Below are positions 62,101-64,000 of a stretch of DNA of 64,000 bases, one piece after another. The notes beneath the pieces were generated by a model. That model made no database searches and was not told where the DNA came from. It saw nothing but the letters and a program-made list of their open reading frames with translations. Every line of letters starts with the position of its first letter. Position 1 is the stretch's first letter. The stretch is from Dromaius novaehollandiae (Eukaryota > Chordata > Aves > Casuariiformes > Dromaiidae). The translations under genes and the position numbers were made by a program. Where the stretch lies: NCBI RefSeq assembly GCF_036370855.1, contig NC_088099.1:91327820-91391819 (forward strand), written 5' to 3'.

Positions 62101-64000
62101 AAAAAATCATCATTTTTAGCGCTCAGAGTCAATTGGGAAAGTAATGAAGCTTATTATTACTTTTAATATGACTTTAGCTCTGTGCAGGTAACTCAGGTTA
62201 TTTTTGCATGATCTGTATTGCTAGAGTAGAAACTTGGGTCTATTCCATCCTTTTAAGTTAACAGAATCCTAAAAACTCTTTTGGACTTCAAATTTTTCTG
62301 TGCTTTCTGATATAGTGAAATGATATAGCAATGAAGAAAGAAGAGAAAGCAGGTAGGTGATCAACTTTTGGTGACTGATGTTTATAATATACATTACTTA
62401 CTCTTGCCAAAAATATCCCAGTCAGTTGATAAGAAATGTACTTCTCTTTTTTTTTCAGAAAGAAAACATATACATTCCTTAAGCAAAATGTATTTCTGAA
62501 AGTCAGTCATATATCTGCTGGGTTGCTATTTGAGACAAAACTCTGAAAAGTCCAATAGTACCCTTGTGTTGAGTTGTACTTTTATTTGGTTGCTAAACTT
62601 CACTGCTTACTGTGGACAAGTTCAGTTCTGCACTCAATCTCTGGCTAAAATTGCATCTTTATTGCTTTTTTGACTTTGGTTTTCAGTGTTTATGACCATT
62701 AAACAATTTTTTTGGTGACTTTCCCTAGAGAGAAGTTCCAACTTCATTAAACTTCATGATATCATCTGATGAACATTAGTATTAGAAATATGCCCTGACA
62801 GAATTGTCTAACCACTTAATGAGAAAGTTCCCCAGCCTTGCTTGCTGCAGCAAATAACTCCTGCAAAGTTGTCATTGTTCTACTGAAGTAAGTTAGAACA
62901 GAGAAGACATGAGTACACATATTTTATGAATAAACAGTGTGTGGAGCATGACTATATCTTGCTTGAGAGCATATGGATGCTTCCTAACTCTAAGCATCTT
63001 AGATGCTTTGACTTGCCTTCTGAAAGCTCCACTGCCTTTTGGCTCTTTCCTTATTCAGTCATGTCAGTAAGATGAATTAAGTTTTGACTGTGTAAAGTTG
63101 AATTAAATTTAGACTGTGTTGTCCCTTCCAGTTCTTTGCATTATTTATTTATTTATTGAGAACAGATTAGACATCAGTGTTTTGTGCCCACAAATGCCAA
63201 GACTTATTATATGTGTGTGGTGTGGCACCCATCACTGTGTATGCAGCCTAGGAGCCCTGCTTATAGACCAAGCCCTTGTTATGTTGTACAAACAGAAGAA
63301 ACAAACCCCTCTGTGCTTTGCCACCAACGTAAGTTATGGAGAGAGAATTTGTGAAAACCAGCCACGTGCAGGCCTGTCCCTAGACTCACTTTGTTCGATT
63401 TGTGCTGAGTAATTTGCAAAAGGAATTTCGTTTAATATTTGGTGACTCGTAACAGGAAAATAGTTTAATTCCATTGAAGGTGTGGTGATAGCCTATTATT
63501 ATTCTTGATTATTCTGGGCTGCAAATCAAAAGACATTATTTTACTTAATTAATTTATTAAGCACCCAGTCTGTAGAAACAAAGATACCTTTTGGAATTAA
63601 TAGGGAGTTGAGGTAAAATATCTTAATGTCTTTAATCTTGAAAACCACATCTGTGTTTCTCCCTGCTGCAGTGAGAGTGCACTTCTGCATTTGGCTAGAG
63701 CTGACCAAAGTTTGCACTGCTGCTAAAAGGGGTGACCCTGCTTTCCTCATCTTCTCCTCAGCCCTGTGTTTCAACAGTGCTGTAGTGAAGCAAGATGAGT
63801 CAGCTGCTGACCCCTGCAGGTTTCATTTCTTTTCTTTTTCCTTGGAAGAACTAGCTTTTGGTGCTATCAGTGATCTAATCTGACTTGCTGCTGGTGTCCT
63901 GGTTCCCTGCCCCTCATGGGCTGGTGCCCTATGCGGCCATTGAGAGAGCGCACTCCTCCTTTCTCTTTTTCCTCCTGCTTCCCTTGCCAAAAGATTCAGC
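59165..64000. other. Gene-free interval to the window end
   Basis: No gene recognised. A-runs lie near 59466-59479 and 62088-62105, a G9A7-type run at about 60907-60922, and a T-run near 62448. The last 350 bases are less AT-rich and hold an 85-codon frame (63626-63883) with no signature. A gene could start beyond the right edge. Confidence 0.5.
61423..61453. repeat. 13-bp direct duplication AAAATCTATCATG
   Basis: Identical 13-mers at 61423-61435 and 61441-61453, period 18 bases. Local duplication in AT-rich DNA. Confidence 0.85.

Noticed and set aside
1..64000. CRISPR array, operon or bacterial-type mobile system
   Set aside because: The window is vertebrate nuclear DNA; repeats are microsatellites, slippage duplications and retroelement remains, with no spaced identical repeats and no gene clusters.

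Overview
The window looks like nuclear DNA from a bird. The only protein-coding gene I can support is an intact, single-exon melanocortin-4 receptor (MC4R, 2882-3877, + strand, 331 aa). Its sequence is closest to what I remember of avian MC4R. The repeats also fit a bird: one clear CR1 LINE 3' end, a more decayed CR1/L3-type LINE relic, a solo endogenous-retrovirus LTR with target-site duplication, and long (TG)n microsatellites, in otherwise unique AT-leaning sequence with sparse repeats. I cannot name the species.

Layout. 1-2.3 kb is upstream intergenic DNA. 2.35-2.88 kb holds a plausible MC4R core promoter and an unspliced 5' leader with short upstream ORFs. 2.88-3.88 kb is the MC4R coding region. 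3.88-4.15 kb is the 3' UTR, with a canonical AATAAA. From 4.15 kb to the end (about 60 kb) I find no gene. That interval holds microsatellites (12.05, 23.95, 24.6, 27.3 kb), short tandem duplications and hairpins (10.8, 18.4, 25.36, 29.1-29.2, 33.8, 35.0, 40.5, 57.7, 61.4 kb), the CR1 tail (31.67-31.89 kb), the solo LTR (37.79-38.48 kb, minus orientation), the CR1/L3-type relic (49.27-49.78 kb), and several AT-rich stretches dense in homeodomain-type motifs that may be conserved non-coding elements (56.2-56.56 and 58.92-59.16 kb are the best).

How it fits together. In human, MC4R sits alone in a large gene desert between PMAIP1 and CDH20, and obesity-associated variants map far downstream of the gene. 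The arrangement here, one compact receptor gene followed by about 60 kb without genes, matches that. The most reasonable biological reading is that any function in the remainder is cis-regulatory (for MC4R or a gene outside the window) rather than coding. I found no operon, CRISPR array, tRNA, rRNA or novel multi-gene system. All other open frames are short, overlapping, often cross microsatellites, and match no family I recognise.
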